A stretch of DNA of 64,000 nt from Diphasiastrum complanatum (taxonomy: Eukaryota > Streptophyta > Lycopodiopsida > Lycopodiales > Lycopodiaceae): contig CM055114.1 of the NCBI GenBank assembly GCA_029204225.1, positions 13,928,684 to 13,992,683 of the forward strand. Reading direction: 5' to 3'. The notes beneath the pieces were generated by a model. It was given only the letters and a program-made list of their open reading frames with translations, made no database searches and was not told the origin of the DNA. Below are positions 37,301 through 48,360 of the stretch, piece by piece (the first letter of the stretch is position 1; each line of letters begins with the position of its first letter). The position numbers and the translations under genes are program-made.

Positions 37301-38367
37301 ATATTCAAGACTCAACAACTTTCTACTTTCATTAGGATTTGTGCTTAGTGACTATGATCCTTCTATGTACTTAAAGTTTGATGGTAGTAATATTGTCATT
37401 ATTCTAATCTATGTACATGACATTATTCTTAGTGGAAGTTGTTTGATGCTAGTTCAAGAAACTAAGGATGCGTTAGGAGGAGAATTTAAAATGCAAGATT
37501 TAGGAAAGATCCATTACATTTTAGGCCTTGAGATTGATTTTCATGAAGAGTATGCTTTTATTTGTCAATCTAGATATGTCTTTTCTATGTTGAGAAAATT
37601 GAATATGCAAAATTGTAAAGGCATAGATACTCCCATGGAGCAACATGTAAAAGACCCTATTAAAGGTGATGAAAGATCCTTCAAGGACATCACACTTTAT
37701 AGGAGTCTTATAGGCTCCTTAATTTGGCTTACTATCACTAGACCGATTTGAGCTATTGTGTGCACAAATTGAGTCAATTTATGCAAGATCCTAATATCCA
37801 ACATTGGAAGATGGCCAAGAGAGTTCTAAGATATGTATCTTCTACTCAAGTTTATTGTACAAGAATGAAGATCTAACCATTGTTGGCTATTCGGATTCCG
37901 ATTTTGCAAGTGATAAAATGGATCGAAAGTCCATTAATGCATATACTATCTTTCTTGGAGGCAATCTTGTGTCTTGGCTTTCAAAGAAGCAAGATACCAT
38001 ATCCCTATCTTCTTGTGAGGCCGAGTACAAAGCACTCACTAGAACAACTAAAGAGGTGCTTTGGATCAAGAAGTTAATCATGGAGCTAAAGTGCATCAAA
38101 GAGGATGATCTTCCCTTGATCAAGTGTGACAACATATCGGCCCAAGCTCTTGCAAACAATCCTATTTTTCATGCAAGAAGCAAGCATATAGAAGTGGCAC
38201 ACCATTTTGTAAGGGAAAAGCTCATTGGAGGTGAAATCAACTTGGAACATGTCAACACATCTTCATGTATTGATGATCTTCTCACAAAGCCACTTTGCAA
38301 AAGTGCCTTCTCAAAGCATAGATCTAATCTTGGTCTTATCTCAAGATCGATGCTTGATCCACATTAG
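34398..38367 (+). pseudogene. Gag-Pol polyprotein of copia element B, disrupted
   Basis: Order: gag (MASMGAFLLEASERLS...), zinc knuckle CFFCGKKGHYATNC, protease WYIDSGASSHM, GAG-pre-integrase (LWHRRLGHPNYSSM), integrase (HSDVHFSS, FIDDFTRFTWLY, PSQNGVAERKNRTL), reverse transcriptase (KWVFKIKYN, LDVSNAFLNGYLEEEI), RNase H to LTKPLCKSAF. Breaks: TAA at 34734-34736, a TAG near 35673, a one-base loss near 37747 where the family has RPDLSYCVHKLSQ, and a small deletion near 37850-37862. The reverse transcriptase active site reads YVHDI, losing a catalytic Asp. It is closely related to elements A and C. Confidence 0.92.
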
Positions 38368-38385
38368 ATACATTTTTAGGAGGAG

Positions 38386-38998
38386 TGTTGAAATATTGGA
38401 AAAATCTATCTAATGTTGTAAGTAGGGGTCCTAAAAATGCCAAAGATGAATTGAGCTCTTTTGGCTTAGTAAAGACTCATCTTAGAATAATATATTCAAG
38501 GTAGGTAGAAGTAGAAACTCGAGCTACCATAGGAATTTCCATTTGTACTTTGCATGCCACATTTAATGCATGAAAATACTAGCTGGCACAATTAGACATA
38601 TTGAGGTGGCTTGAATAAGTCTAGATAGCTTGAGAGGTGGATTCATAACTGCAATTCAAGTCAAAGTAGGAGGAGAGTCCATGGATCTATATATATGTGA
38701 TGTACTCTCATTGAGAAGATGATGATTTTTGTGTGTAATGCAAATTTGGAGACTAAGCTCTTTGTGCCCTCTCTCTCTACTCGAGTTTGTACATTCATAT
38801 TCTCTCTCTAGCCGAGTTGAGGCATTTATTGTACTTAGTTTCATATTTTGTTGATAGATCTTGCTTCTAACATAATAATATCTCTTGTATGATCAGTTTT
38901 CTTATTGTCAATCAATGCTAGTTTGATCTTTATGGTATTATTGGGCTTAGGAGATCAAAAGTACATGTGTAGGGCATCCCACACGTGTAAATTCAACA
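38386..38998 (+). repeat. 3' LTR of element B
   Basis: Same sequence as 33125-33726 with an extra 11 bp near 38432-38444 and one change in the palindrome near its end (CACACGTGTAAATTC). Confidence 0.95.
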
Positions 38999-39042
38999 TG
39001 TACAGTGGCGATGGCATGGGCGGTGGATTTGGTCCTGGCCAT

Positions 39043-40130
39043 CATTCTCAGAAGAAAAAAATTAACAAAAAGAAGTTTGAACAAAACAAAAGTGGATGAA
39101 AACAAAAAAAATTGCGATGAAAGGGCGCTTGAGATTGATACTAGAACTGAATATCGGTTTCGAGCACAAGATCTAGACATATTATTTGAAGAAAAGAGAT
39201 GCGTGAATGAAAGCGATATTGCACAACCAGCGGTATCGGACTCAAGCGCACTGCGAGAGGGCGGAAGCTGGAACGGTGAAAGAGCGCGCTTGAGAGCAAT
39301 ATCGGGAGCTAAAAGCGAAAATTTTGCGGAAAAAAAACGAAAATTCCGAGGACTTATGTATACGAAATTTTTGCACATGTGAAAAGACAGCGAAGACACA
39401 TGTTGTTAGATTAGTAATCCACGTGGAATGTTTGTACTGACAATGATGACCCAATTATGAGGCCACGTGGGCTGAGACATGTGCGCGAATCTGATATCGA
39501 CGCGTGTCATTCGTGCACGTGACAAATGTCAGATCAATCATTCTAGGTATGACGCATTTATTTTGACCAATCACAATTTGACACGTGTTTCTTTGACACT
39601 CCTCCACACGTGCAAATGTTTATTTATAAATAGGTCTTTTTCGGCTCGAATTTTCATGCAAATTTACGATTGCTTTTCCGGATATCGATTTCAAGCATGC
39701 CGCTTGCTCTCATTACCTTTCGTAGACTAATATGCGCTTGGATCCGATACTGCATCGTCCGATATCACATTCAAGTGCGCTTCACATCCCTTTTCTTTTC
39801 TTGTGCTTGGATCTGATACTCCAACTTCAAATATCTCTCTCGAATGCACGTTGCCTTGACGTGCTTGTCTGACCTGCGGTTTGCGCCTGAGAGCGATATT
39901 TGGAGCTTTAGTTCTGTTATTTTCGTTTAAAATGTCTAGCTTTGAATCCAATTTGCTTTTTTTTTTTTTTAATGAATTTGGTATTACTGATAGGTTGGAC
40001 TATTTCAAATCCTTTTTTCCTCCTTTTCTTTTTATTCTACTTTCTATAACTGAGGGCCCTGGTGTGGAGGCATTTTTTGAGATATCTCAGATTTAAGTCT
40101 CTGCTCAGTACTTGGCTATTCAGATCTCAG
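39043..40130. promoter_or_regulatory. Divergent promoter region with five G-boxes and a TATA box
   Basis: This region separates the H3-protease gene (minus) from the acidic-protein gene (plus). CACGTG occurs at 39420, 39464, 39516, 39582 and 39607, followed by TATAAATA at 39625-39632 oriented for the plus-strand gene. Degenerate repeats of a CGCYTGAGAGCRATAT-like block occur at 39290 and 39884, and several GATATCGG/GATATCAC variants are spread from 39150 to 39900. It is more GC-rich than the flanks. Promoter function is inferred. Confidence 0.55.
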
Positions 40131-41448
40131 AATAAGAACATGATTAATTATCAGAACCTGGTGGCACTCGACAAGCATATCTATAAAACTAAGCTTGACA
40201 GAATGTTTACCAAGTTACATAATGATTTCAAGTCTGTAGATGAGTGCCCAATTCATAATAAAAAATGTAGATTTGTTGATTTTCAATCTGTTTTTTTTTT
40301 TTTTGTTCAATATTTTTGACGATTCGGAGGCTGTGCTCTCCACTTCTGAAGCAACTTCTTCTAGTGGTACAAAGTCTGAAAAGTCAAAGATTGTAGATAT
40401 AGATATTTTTTTTATTGATACGAGTGTTAATTTAGATGATTGTTTTGATTTTGATCTTGCTTGAAATAGGGCTATTTTTATAGGCCCTAGAACACCCACT
40501 ACCCTTTCTTCTTCTGATAAATCTTTGATCACATTGCCTACTTATAATATAGATAATAATTCCTTTTTGACAATATCAGATATATTGGATCTTTTTTACT
40601 TCACTGAAGCTGAGACTCTTTGCATTTTGGGCAAAGAGCTTGATGAATTTTCAGATATCATTGATTTTGATGCTGATGATCTTCTCCCTGGTGTTGACGA
40701 TGTACATAATGATCAGCTTTTTTCAGGGAAAGATTGCTTGAAAATGGTTGTCGAGGAAATGCGCAACAAAGAAGATGATCTACCTTCTGGGGAGGAGTTT
40801 CTTAGAATCCAAAGTCAACTTGGTTTTCCACAGCCAACTGTCTATTCACCAACAATATTGACATCGAAAGGTGGACATAATATTGATGGAGAGATAGTAA
40901 TCAGAGAAGACAAAGCCGAATGCGTAAGTTTTTGTCTCTTATCAAGTACTAGTAGATTTGTTATGTTAGATTATATACTGGAGCTTACTTTGTTTTTTTT
41001 TATTATTTCAGAAAACAATTTTCCTTGATGATTTCGCAATTCGTCGAGGAGAGCAGAGATCTTCTACTGGAGAATTTTCAAGAGATCATGCACTAGGGCA
41101 CTATCTGAAGTCCTTCAAGAATAATGAGATAAGTGTGCCCATTCAAAGTTTCATCAACATGGTGAAACTATGAGTATGGCAATCAAGACACTGTCTTATT
41201 TTCTTGGAGGACATAATTTCAATAAGGCGCATAAAATAATTTTTGTAAAGAAAACTATTGTGGTTGAAATTTTAGGATATGGACCAGTGAATTTCATGCT
41301 CAAATCATCTCATTTTGCAGTGTATGCTGCTTACGTTGATCTGAGTAAGCATGAAAACTATGAGCTATTGGATTCATACGAAAGAAGAAAATTGTTGTAT
41401 GATTCTAAGTTGCAACTTTCATTGGAAAAAATATCGGAAGCAGATTAG
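40131..41448 (+). pseudogene. Acidic unknown protein gene, intron-containing, broken
   Basis: I do not recognise this family. Open segments read MINYQNLVALDKHIYKTK (from 40141) and, after a T-rich stretch near 40290 that may be an intron end or slippage, DDSEAVLSTSEATSSSG. An in-frame TGA at about 40462-40464 (likely former Arg) precedes a long acidic part rich in Asp, Leu and Ser (EFSDIIDFDADDLLPGVDD) up to EDKAEC. A GT-AG intron (about 40925-41011; GTAAGT donor, TATTTCAG acceptor) leads to KTIFLDDFAIRRGEQRSS. A frameshift near 41160 leads to MSMAIKTLSYFLGGHNF and the stop after KISEAD. The 3' end overlaps the end of the convergent transposase-like gene. No membrane or catalytic motif is visible. 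Confidence 0.5.
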
Positions 41449-43164
41449 ATACTGTTGAATTGTACTTTGTGAATATTTTATTTAATATACAAAATTTTAT
41501 TGTGCGTCTATAGCCTACTGGCTTGTATAAATTTGCATGCTTTTTGAAATTTTTTATAATCCGTCGATTTTGTATTATGATGAATTTGGATTCTTCTGTA
41601 AAACCATTGAAAAAGTTGCAGTATATAGCTGTTTTTTGTGCTAGTCCCGCCATGTTGTGTACTTTTATGAAATGCCGCTCTTGCTTGCCAATGAGATTTT
41701 CCATTCCTTGCAATGACCATATGCTAAGACTTCTACTATTTCTTGCAAAGAATGTCGAATGATGTCGTAATATGTGCTGCATGTCATAAAAACATAATCT
41801 AAATCAGTACCAAAAGATGTAATTTAATTGCACATATTTGTCTATCGTAGTGTAAAATCAAAATCTTACCATGTAATGTGTTATATGATCAACACCCCAC
41901 GTGTTATATGATCAACACCCCATGCACTTTGGACTGCATCCACAAATTCATTGGTTGTTTTCTGTATTATTTGAACATCAGTATTTGAAAATTTATCTTT
42001 TCTCAAGTATTTCACCATGTTGTCTAACTTTTTCCAAACTTCTACTTTGTGTATACAAGTAGAAGCTTCTTCTTCGAAATCTTGAGTTGTACAATAATTT
42101 CTTTCCAAACCGTGTATTGAACCTTAGATTGTTTTGCCAGAATAATTTGATAAAAATCTTTGAGCTTTAGATCCTCCAATGCTCGGCTTGCATGGAATAT
42201 ATACTGTTTTATCTGATAGCTTATCATCTTTTTTTATTTTAACGTGGCCTTTATGTAAGCCTGCTTTGGACAACACATCCTCTAATCTGGAAATAGCTTC
42301 CTTCGCAGAGGCTTCTGGCTCGGAATTTCATGCAAACAAGATGTGAAGATATATTATTTTTTCTATAATACGCACCTCCGCATGCAATGTACATATATGA
42401 ACATTTCATAGAGAAATTGGTAGTACAGGTTTCCAATTAGGATCTTCTCGATCTCTTGGTATTCATGTACTCTTGTCATGTCTTTTGCCATTTTCATGCA
42501 GTACAAACAAGGGTGTTTAGAGTTAGCGCCATGAGTTACATTGAAAATACATTTTAATGTCTTCAGATCTCCTGCTAAATGCCATTCAATGTTGAAAGTG
42601 CCAATTCTAGGAATATTGAGTGGAACTCCCTCCATGTGATTTTTTATGGTGGCAGGATATGATGTTCTACTAAATATCCATGAGAGAATGTTATAGTTTT
42701 CTTTCAGCACCTATAAGAGAATACAAAAACGTGATTAGCCTCATAATATTAACACAGAGAAGATTTTAGATATGAAATCCATATTTAAATGATTATCCCT
42801 ATTTATTATGCGAAGGAACTGCTATACTTGAAATGCTGCCAACCACCAAATATTATTTTCTGATTGAGCACTGAAATTGAGACCTTCTGAGTCTTTTGAA
42901 TTTGAAAGTGTTCCATTCATGATTGTGAGATTGACTTTTTCCATTTTTTGTCCTTTTATAATTTAGACTCATCTAACTTGAGAACAACTATCAACTTGTT
43001 ATTGACATTCTCATTTGTAATACCGTAAAAATTTATGATGAATGTTAATAACTGATTAGTGTCAATAATTTTTTTTTTGGAATTGTTATATGTGAGAAAT
43101 TGGCAAAAATCTAGCTTGGTATTTTTTATTTTTTGTTCATCACTTTTATTTATCTCCACTTTAC

Positions 43165-45009
43165 ATGACTTCAATGAGTTCATACTTGTTGCAACCAAGT
43201 GAGAGATTGTCTACTTCCAATTACTCAATATGGAAGTTGAGGATGGAGTTCATCTTGATACTCCAAGATGTGATGGACATTGTACTTGGGATTGAGGAGG
43301 AGCCTCAAGTCCTTCAAGAAGTACAAAAATACAAGAAGAGAGCTAGGATGGCTCTCCACTACATTAAGATGAATGTCTCTAATGAGATATTGAGGGAGAT
43401 TGGTGATTGTTCTACATCCAAGGAAGCTTGGGATTGTCTCAAGTCCATCTATGAGGCTAAGAACACCTCTAGGCTCCTCACTCTTAGAAATCAAATATTC
43501 CAAATTAGTCAAAAGAGTGATGAGAGTGCATCTAATTATGTTTTGAGAGTCAAGGATATTCATAGAGAGCTTGCATGTATTGGTGACGCAATCAATCAAA
43601 GTGAGCTAGTCCAAGTCATTCTCAATGGCTTGAGAGATGAATATGACAACCTTGTCCAATCCTATGATATTAAGGAGGAGCTACCAAGTTTGGAGGCCCT
43701 TCAAAGTGTGCTTATTTCTGAAGAATCAAGACAAGGGTACAAACTCTTGAGGATGGACAAGCTATCACTCAATCATGATGATGGCAAAGTTCTATTTGCC
43801 AAGCACAAAGAGAGGAGTAAGAAGCAACACCATCACTTCTCTAATAACAAAGCTAAAGACTAAGATGGAGAGGAGGAGGATACCTCTCATGCTTCTAATT
43901 CAAATCTCAAGAAGAAGATGATCAAGTGCTTTTATTGTGGCAAGAAAGGCCATTATGCCACCAATTGCTTCAAGAAGAAGAATCAACTCAATCAAGCCAA
44001 CATCACCAATGAGAAAGAAGACTATATTGTAAGTGATGGAGAAGGCTCTCTTATGGCATCAAGCTTCTCCTCTTCCACCTTCAACAAGGATGACTCATGG
44101 TATATTGATAGTGGAGCATCTTCACATATGTGTGGCTCCAAGAACTTTTTTTCATCTATTATGCCTTATGATGGAGTCAAGAAGACCATATACTTTGCAA
44201 GTAAGCATGAGTGCAATATTGAAGGAGTAGGGATTATTCCCTTGAAGCTTGCATCTTCTAAAGATCTATTTCTCAACAATGTTCTTTTTGTCCCAAAGCT
44301 TACAAAGAACATCTTAAGTGTCAATATTTCAAAGGAGGAGGATTACACAAGATGCACATATCTTCTCTCTTCAAGTATTATGGTGTATGATTATTCCTTA
44401 TTATTCAAAGCATATGTTGAGAAGAAATTCTCATTGAAGATTAAAGCTTTGAGGAGTATTGGAGCTCTTGAACGAATAGCACCAGATGAAGTTTTACTCA
44501 AGATGAAGCCTAAGGTTGATCACCTTAGTGAACTTGGTAGTGCTTGCTTTGCACATATTCCCTTGGAAACAAGAAGGAAGGATGATCTAAGCTCATGGAT
44601 CATGATTGGATACTCATCCATCAAGGAGGCCTTTAGTGTCTTTAGACTCTCTATCTCAAATGTGATGGTGATTAGAGATGTCATATTGCATGAAGATTCA
44701 ATCTTGGAAGTGGCCGAGATCAAGGCTTCTCAAGAAGCATCACAAGTTATCCTTTTTGAAGGTATTCAAGTTATGATGGGGCCAATGTGTGAGGAGGAGT
44801 TTCTTCTTCATATGATTTCAAGAAGATCTTCAAGATGCATGGCCGAGTCTTTATGGCTCACCTTACATGGCAAAGAGGGGCATCTTTCATGTTGTATCTA
44901 CTACAACACATTCATATATGCTTCTCTTCCTTTGCTTGAAATGCTATCTTGCTTCATTGAATTTTTTTGGATCTCAAAGTTCAAGAAAAGCTATACTAGT
45001 TTTGTATGA
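43165..45009 (+). pseudogene. Gag, protease and partial integrase of element C
   Basis: gag begins MTSMSSYLLQPSERLS at 43165 and stays open to a TAA at 43861-43863. The same frame then continues through zinc knuckle CFYCGKKGHYATNC, protease WYIDSGASSHM and the following linker to about 44335. The integrase is internally deleted: the GAG-pre-integrase, zinc-binding part and NGGEY block are lost, and only pieces such as LRSIGALERI and the C-terminal AHIPLETRRKDD remain. No reverse transcriptase or RNase H follows. This gag is close to those of A and B. Confidence 0.88.
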
Positions 45010-45690
45010 TGCTTATGGTATGGACATGTTTCTTGTCATTATTGACTTAGATGTGTTTCCAATACTTTTTGAAAGCAAGATATTGTATTGTCAAAAGTAT
45101 GCTCTTGGTTCTAGTAAGAACAAGATTGAGCTTGGTACTCACTTTTTTGAAAATCATGTTTTCACATGTTTTGAGGCAAATTGTAAACTCCTCTTGAGAT
45201 TAAGTGAAGCATCCAAAGTGGACACTTACATCCTTGAGAGAGTAACTAGCCTAAAAAAGATCAAGATAGTCTTTGATATCAAGATTAGATCCATCATGGA
45301 TATAGTTCATTGTATGTGGACTAGTCAAGCTAGAACGCATAATCTTGATAATCATCATTGTTTCACATCTTATGATCTTGATCTCCATGATCCTTATGAG
45401 GCTTGGAAGCCTCAGATTTCTCTATTTATGGTGCATCCATCATGCAAGTGGAACTTTCAAGGCAAAGATCATCATCAAGCATGGAGGAAGCCCATGATAA
45501 TAATGGAATATTGGTGGAGCACTCTTCAAAGGCATTGGCAAGAGATCTCTACCAAAGAGATCTTATCATGGATATGGTGAGGGTGCTGCTATGATGGATC
45601 CCTTGGCTAATCTTCACTTCTTATGCATACCAAAGGATCCACTCAAAAAGATTTACAAACTTCTCAAGTGATCTAGTACCTTTCCAAGCT
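44770..45690 (+). other. Non-RT sequence between integrase and 3' LTR of element C
   Basis: Where reverse transcriptase should be, there is about 0.9 kb with no RT or RNase H motif in any frame. It shares a short block (about 45200-45230, SEASKVDT in translation) with the equivalent region of element F (about 54975-55005, SEASQVDT). Origin unknown. Confidence 0.6.
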
Positions 45691-45706
45691 ATTTTTTGAG
45701 GAGGAG

Positions 45707-47176
45707 TGTGAGAAATTGGCAAAAATCTAGCTTGGTATTTTTTATGATAGAAGTTTGTAAGTGAATCTCACATGTGTGGAGGATGTTCCCACGTGTGGAG
45801 AATTGTAAAGTAAATCAAAATGTTTGATATAGGGGTCTCATAGAATTTCATAGTCAAGCATTTAGGTGTAGGATGTTGATAGGGTCAAATTTGGCATAGA
45901 TGGCAAATTATCCATTTCCACTTGTAATGCCAATATTGAGCCAAACTTGTGCCAATTAGAGTGTAGACAAGTGTCATGCTTTTGTTTGATGAAGTTTAAG
46001 AGGTCCAATAGGATTTAGAGGTGGAACCTTGTGAGGTCCAATAGAAAATCGAGGTGTGCTAGAATATAGTCCAATAGAATTTAGAGGTGCATGGATCAAT
46101 GGTCCAATAGGATTAAGAGGTGGCAAAGTGTGATCCAATCATAGTTAAGCATAGTGGTAGCTCATGAATCTATTAGTATCATTGTACTCCTCCTTTTGGA
46201 TCTAATTGATTTTGAGATTGAGTGGATTTTGAGTGTCATTGAATTTCTAGCTTTCTCTCTCTACCCGAGAGCTCCTGATGGTTTTTCTCTCTCTACCCGA
46301 GGAGAGCAGCTTGTTTTTACTTAGAATACTTTTGGAACACTTCCCACACGTGTGAGTGAGAGTTGGAAGTGATTGAATGCATGTAGTAGTGTGTTTTTTG
46401 TGAAAATTGTCAACATTTCCTAGCTAGTTTGAGGCCTAAATTGGCTAAAATTGTAAATAGTTTTGGTTCTGGAGTTTCACACGTGTGAACCAGCCACAAT
46501 GTTTTTATTTACTGTATTTTTTCAGTATGATGAAGTGTCAAACTTCATACCCTTCAAAATGAGACCATTTTGATGTATTTTGGTCATATAAGCCATTTTT
46601 AGCTATTTTTCCTATATAGGGAATATCTAGGGTCAAGTACCTTCTAGAGAGAGGAGAGAGAGAGTCATCTTCCTCATCCATAAATAGTAGGGAAGTCGTG
46701 GAGAACAGGTTGGAGAAACCTTTTGTATGCTTCATTGAGATCAATAGATCATTGTCATTGTTTCTTCCTCCATTGAGAGCATTGTTGTGTGTATTGTCTT
46801 CAAGCTATTGTGTATGATCTTAGGTGCTTTCCAAAAGTGATAGGCTGATGTATTATGGACTGTATAATGCTATTTTGGGCCGCACTTGATGTTTATGGAA
46901 GTTTCCATTTGTGATAAATGCTTTTTGATCAAGTTCTTTGCATTCTAGGTAGCATAGAATGTGTTGCCAATTCCTAGCTTATGTAGTTTGGAGTGCAAGC
47001 ATTCAAGCCAATGATCTTGGAGTATAGATCCACTTAGGATCTGTATTTTTCACATTTTTGCCATAGAATCAAAGATAGATCTTGAATCTCAATCTAGTCT
47101 TGATCTTGGTGCATCTACACACCTTAGGAGATCACAAGTACATGTAGTGGACAATCCACACGTGTGAAATTCAACA
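45707..47176 (+). repeat. 3' LTR of element C (1470 bp)
   Basis: Begins TGTGAGAAATTGGC after the purine run GAGGAGGAG and ends CACACGTGTGAAATTCAACA, very like the end of the element B LTR. It contains three CACACGTGTGA copies (46344, 46477, 47156), two CTCTCTCTACCCGAG blocks near 46260-46300 and a tandem of AGTCCAATAGRATTTAGAGGTG-like units at about 45995-46110. Confidence 0.88.
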
Positions 47177-48360
47177 TTATATGATAGACTTTCTCCTTTC
47201 GAGCAATACACTTCATTGATATAAAATGAATTACCATCTGTTGTCTACATACCATGGTTTAACATGTCTCTTTTTTTAAAAGATGAAATGGTCGTGGAAT
47301 TGGAAACTTTTAAATATTTACCTGTGCAAATGCCTCCTTTATCATCTTAAACATTGTTGCATATGCTTCCCTACTGGTGCTAGAAAAGTCACATGGCCCT
47401 TGAAGCAATGTAGTGTCTAATATTTTTCCAACTTTATCCATAATGCTATCAATAATTGAAGCCTTAATCTTTTTCATTTTGTTATTATTTAACATTGATT
47501 TCATAAATTTAGAAGTCAAGATAGGGCCTAGTGAGTTTCCAATTGAAATCTCATCGGCCAAATGGTCTTCACCAACCAATGCTGATCTGCATTGCAAACA
47601 TAATGTTCATGAAAATGTCAGTAGAAATTAGGACACTCATAGTATTCACAGCAGTATATAATAAGCAAATGAACAAATGAACAAATAGCAAAATTAGTGA
47701 TTATGAATGAATCAAAAAGTTCAAGCAATATTCAATACCAAATAAGCTATAACTTACTTGAATACACGGATTCATCTTTTTCTATGACCTCCTCTGGATG
47801 ATAGATCACATATATCCTTGTTTACCAGTCTTTTCCTCTTGTTGTTTCGGACCTTTTTGTTGAGCACATCCATACCTTTAACAAGAGACAAATATGAGAT
47901 ACGCATGGATTGAAATATGCAATTTTTATCTCATCATTACTAGTTGTATAATGATTCAAAGAAGATTTCAACCTATGGATCTCCTCCTTAAGCATCTCGT
48001 TTTCATCCAAACAAGTTTTCATCTTTGTAGATTTTTCTTCGCACTCCTTTGATATTTTCCTTGATTCCTCTTCCAAATAATGTATTCTTTGCATTGAATG
48101 TGCATTCCCATGGAGCATCAAATTCTCACAGTATCCCAAAAGGCCATTTTTACCATGACTCATATAGATTATTAACTGACTCACCGAATGAAAATCTGGA
48201 TGTTGCAATGAACATGGATCAATAGGATACAATGTTCCTGATGACCATAAATCTACATGTTTTAGCTTTTCCTCCCTGTATCGGACCATATCAGAAGTTG
48301 ACAATTTGGGTTGCCTTGACTTTCTTGTCCTGAGCGGAGTATATTATGGTGACAGATCCA

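Larger units (their letters stand above)
33125..38998 (+). mobile_element. Ty1/copia element B, complete with TSD TGTAC
   Basis: LTRs 33125-33726 (602 bp) and 38386-38998 (613 bp) begin TGTTGAAATATTGG and end TTCAACA. They are nearly identical apart from an 11-bp indel and scattered substitutions. Target duplication TGTAC is present at 33120-33124 and 38999-39003. A primer-binding site TGGTATCAGAGCC follows the 5' LTR and a purine run TTAGGAGGAG precedes the 3' LTR. The element interrupts the histone-fold gene in its N-terminal tail codons. Confidence 0.95.
31271..39042 (-). pseudogene. Histone H3-Ulp1/C48 protease fusion gene, split by copia element B
   Basis: The minus-strand frame starts MARTK at 39042, reaches 38999, and resumes at 33119 after copia B with one copy of TGTAC. 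Residues 1-35 are an H3-like tail with Lys4 but no ARKS motif. Residues 36-124 are a full H3 fold (LREIRKLQRSIELLI, then ALQGAAEDFLSQFFENT, then HGKRVTIMPKD). A basic and acidic linker follows. The C-terminus is a Ulp1-like cysteine protease: His in NRHWSLNIL (about 377), Asn in VKLNSA, Gln and Cys in CVQQQDAFSCAWFVL (about 448). Exons end or start at 32041, 31917-31731, 31616-31512 and 31423-31271, all with GT-AG sites and consistent phase; about 520 residues in all. Damage: TAG at 32930-32932 and 32531-32533, one base lost from an A8 run (32387-32394, plus strand), and the copia insertion. Such proteases remove SUMO or ubiquitin-like tags; the fusion's role is unknown. Confidence 0.85.
43091..47176 (+). 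mobile_element. Ty1/copia element C, RT-less, TSD TTATA
   Basis: Target duplications TTATA at 43086-43090 and 47177-47181 bound the element. Only about 39 bp of the 5' LTR remain (43091-43129, TGTGAGAAATTGGCAAAAATC...). The 3' LTR is 45707-47176. The primer-binding site and leader are missing. The element interrupts an exon of the transposase-like gene on the opposite strand. Confidence 0.9.
41405..48360 (-). pseudogene. Transposase-like gene (GDLK / HPCLYC family), split by copia element C
   Basis: The minus strand encodes, in order: a coiled-coil-like segment (48304-47900, Glu/Lys-rich LDENEMLKEEIHRLKSSL); an exon at 47586-47322 with an AATGCAG acceptor and ACAG|GTAAAT donor; an exon starting 47244 that crosses the copia C target site into 43085-42828 (LKLDESKL, then NIWWLAAFQ, one base lost near 42955); and an exon from 42710 with IEWHLAGDLKTLKCIF and GANSKHPCLYC. 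Shifted but recognisable segments CTLHAEVRIIEKI, SAWGVDHIT and AAFHKSTQHGGTSTKNS follow. This series of motifs resembles a large group of uncharacterised transposase-like proteins known mainly from animals and protists; I cannot name the superfamily with confidence. Several stops and shifts mean it is dead. Confidence 0.6.

Noticed and set aside
31271-39042. Alternative genetic code (TAG as Gln) or giant-virus origin
   Set aside because: Only two TAGs, normal plant-type introns and TAG used as the real stop of the same gene. No viral hallmark genes nearby. Kept only as a distant possibility.
41881-41925. Regulatory duplication ATATGATCAACACCCCA
   Set aside because: A 21-22-bp tandem duplication at the 3' part of the decayed transposase-like gene; likely simple slippage.
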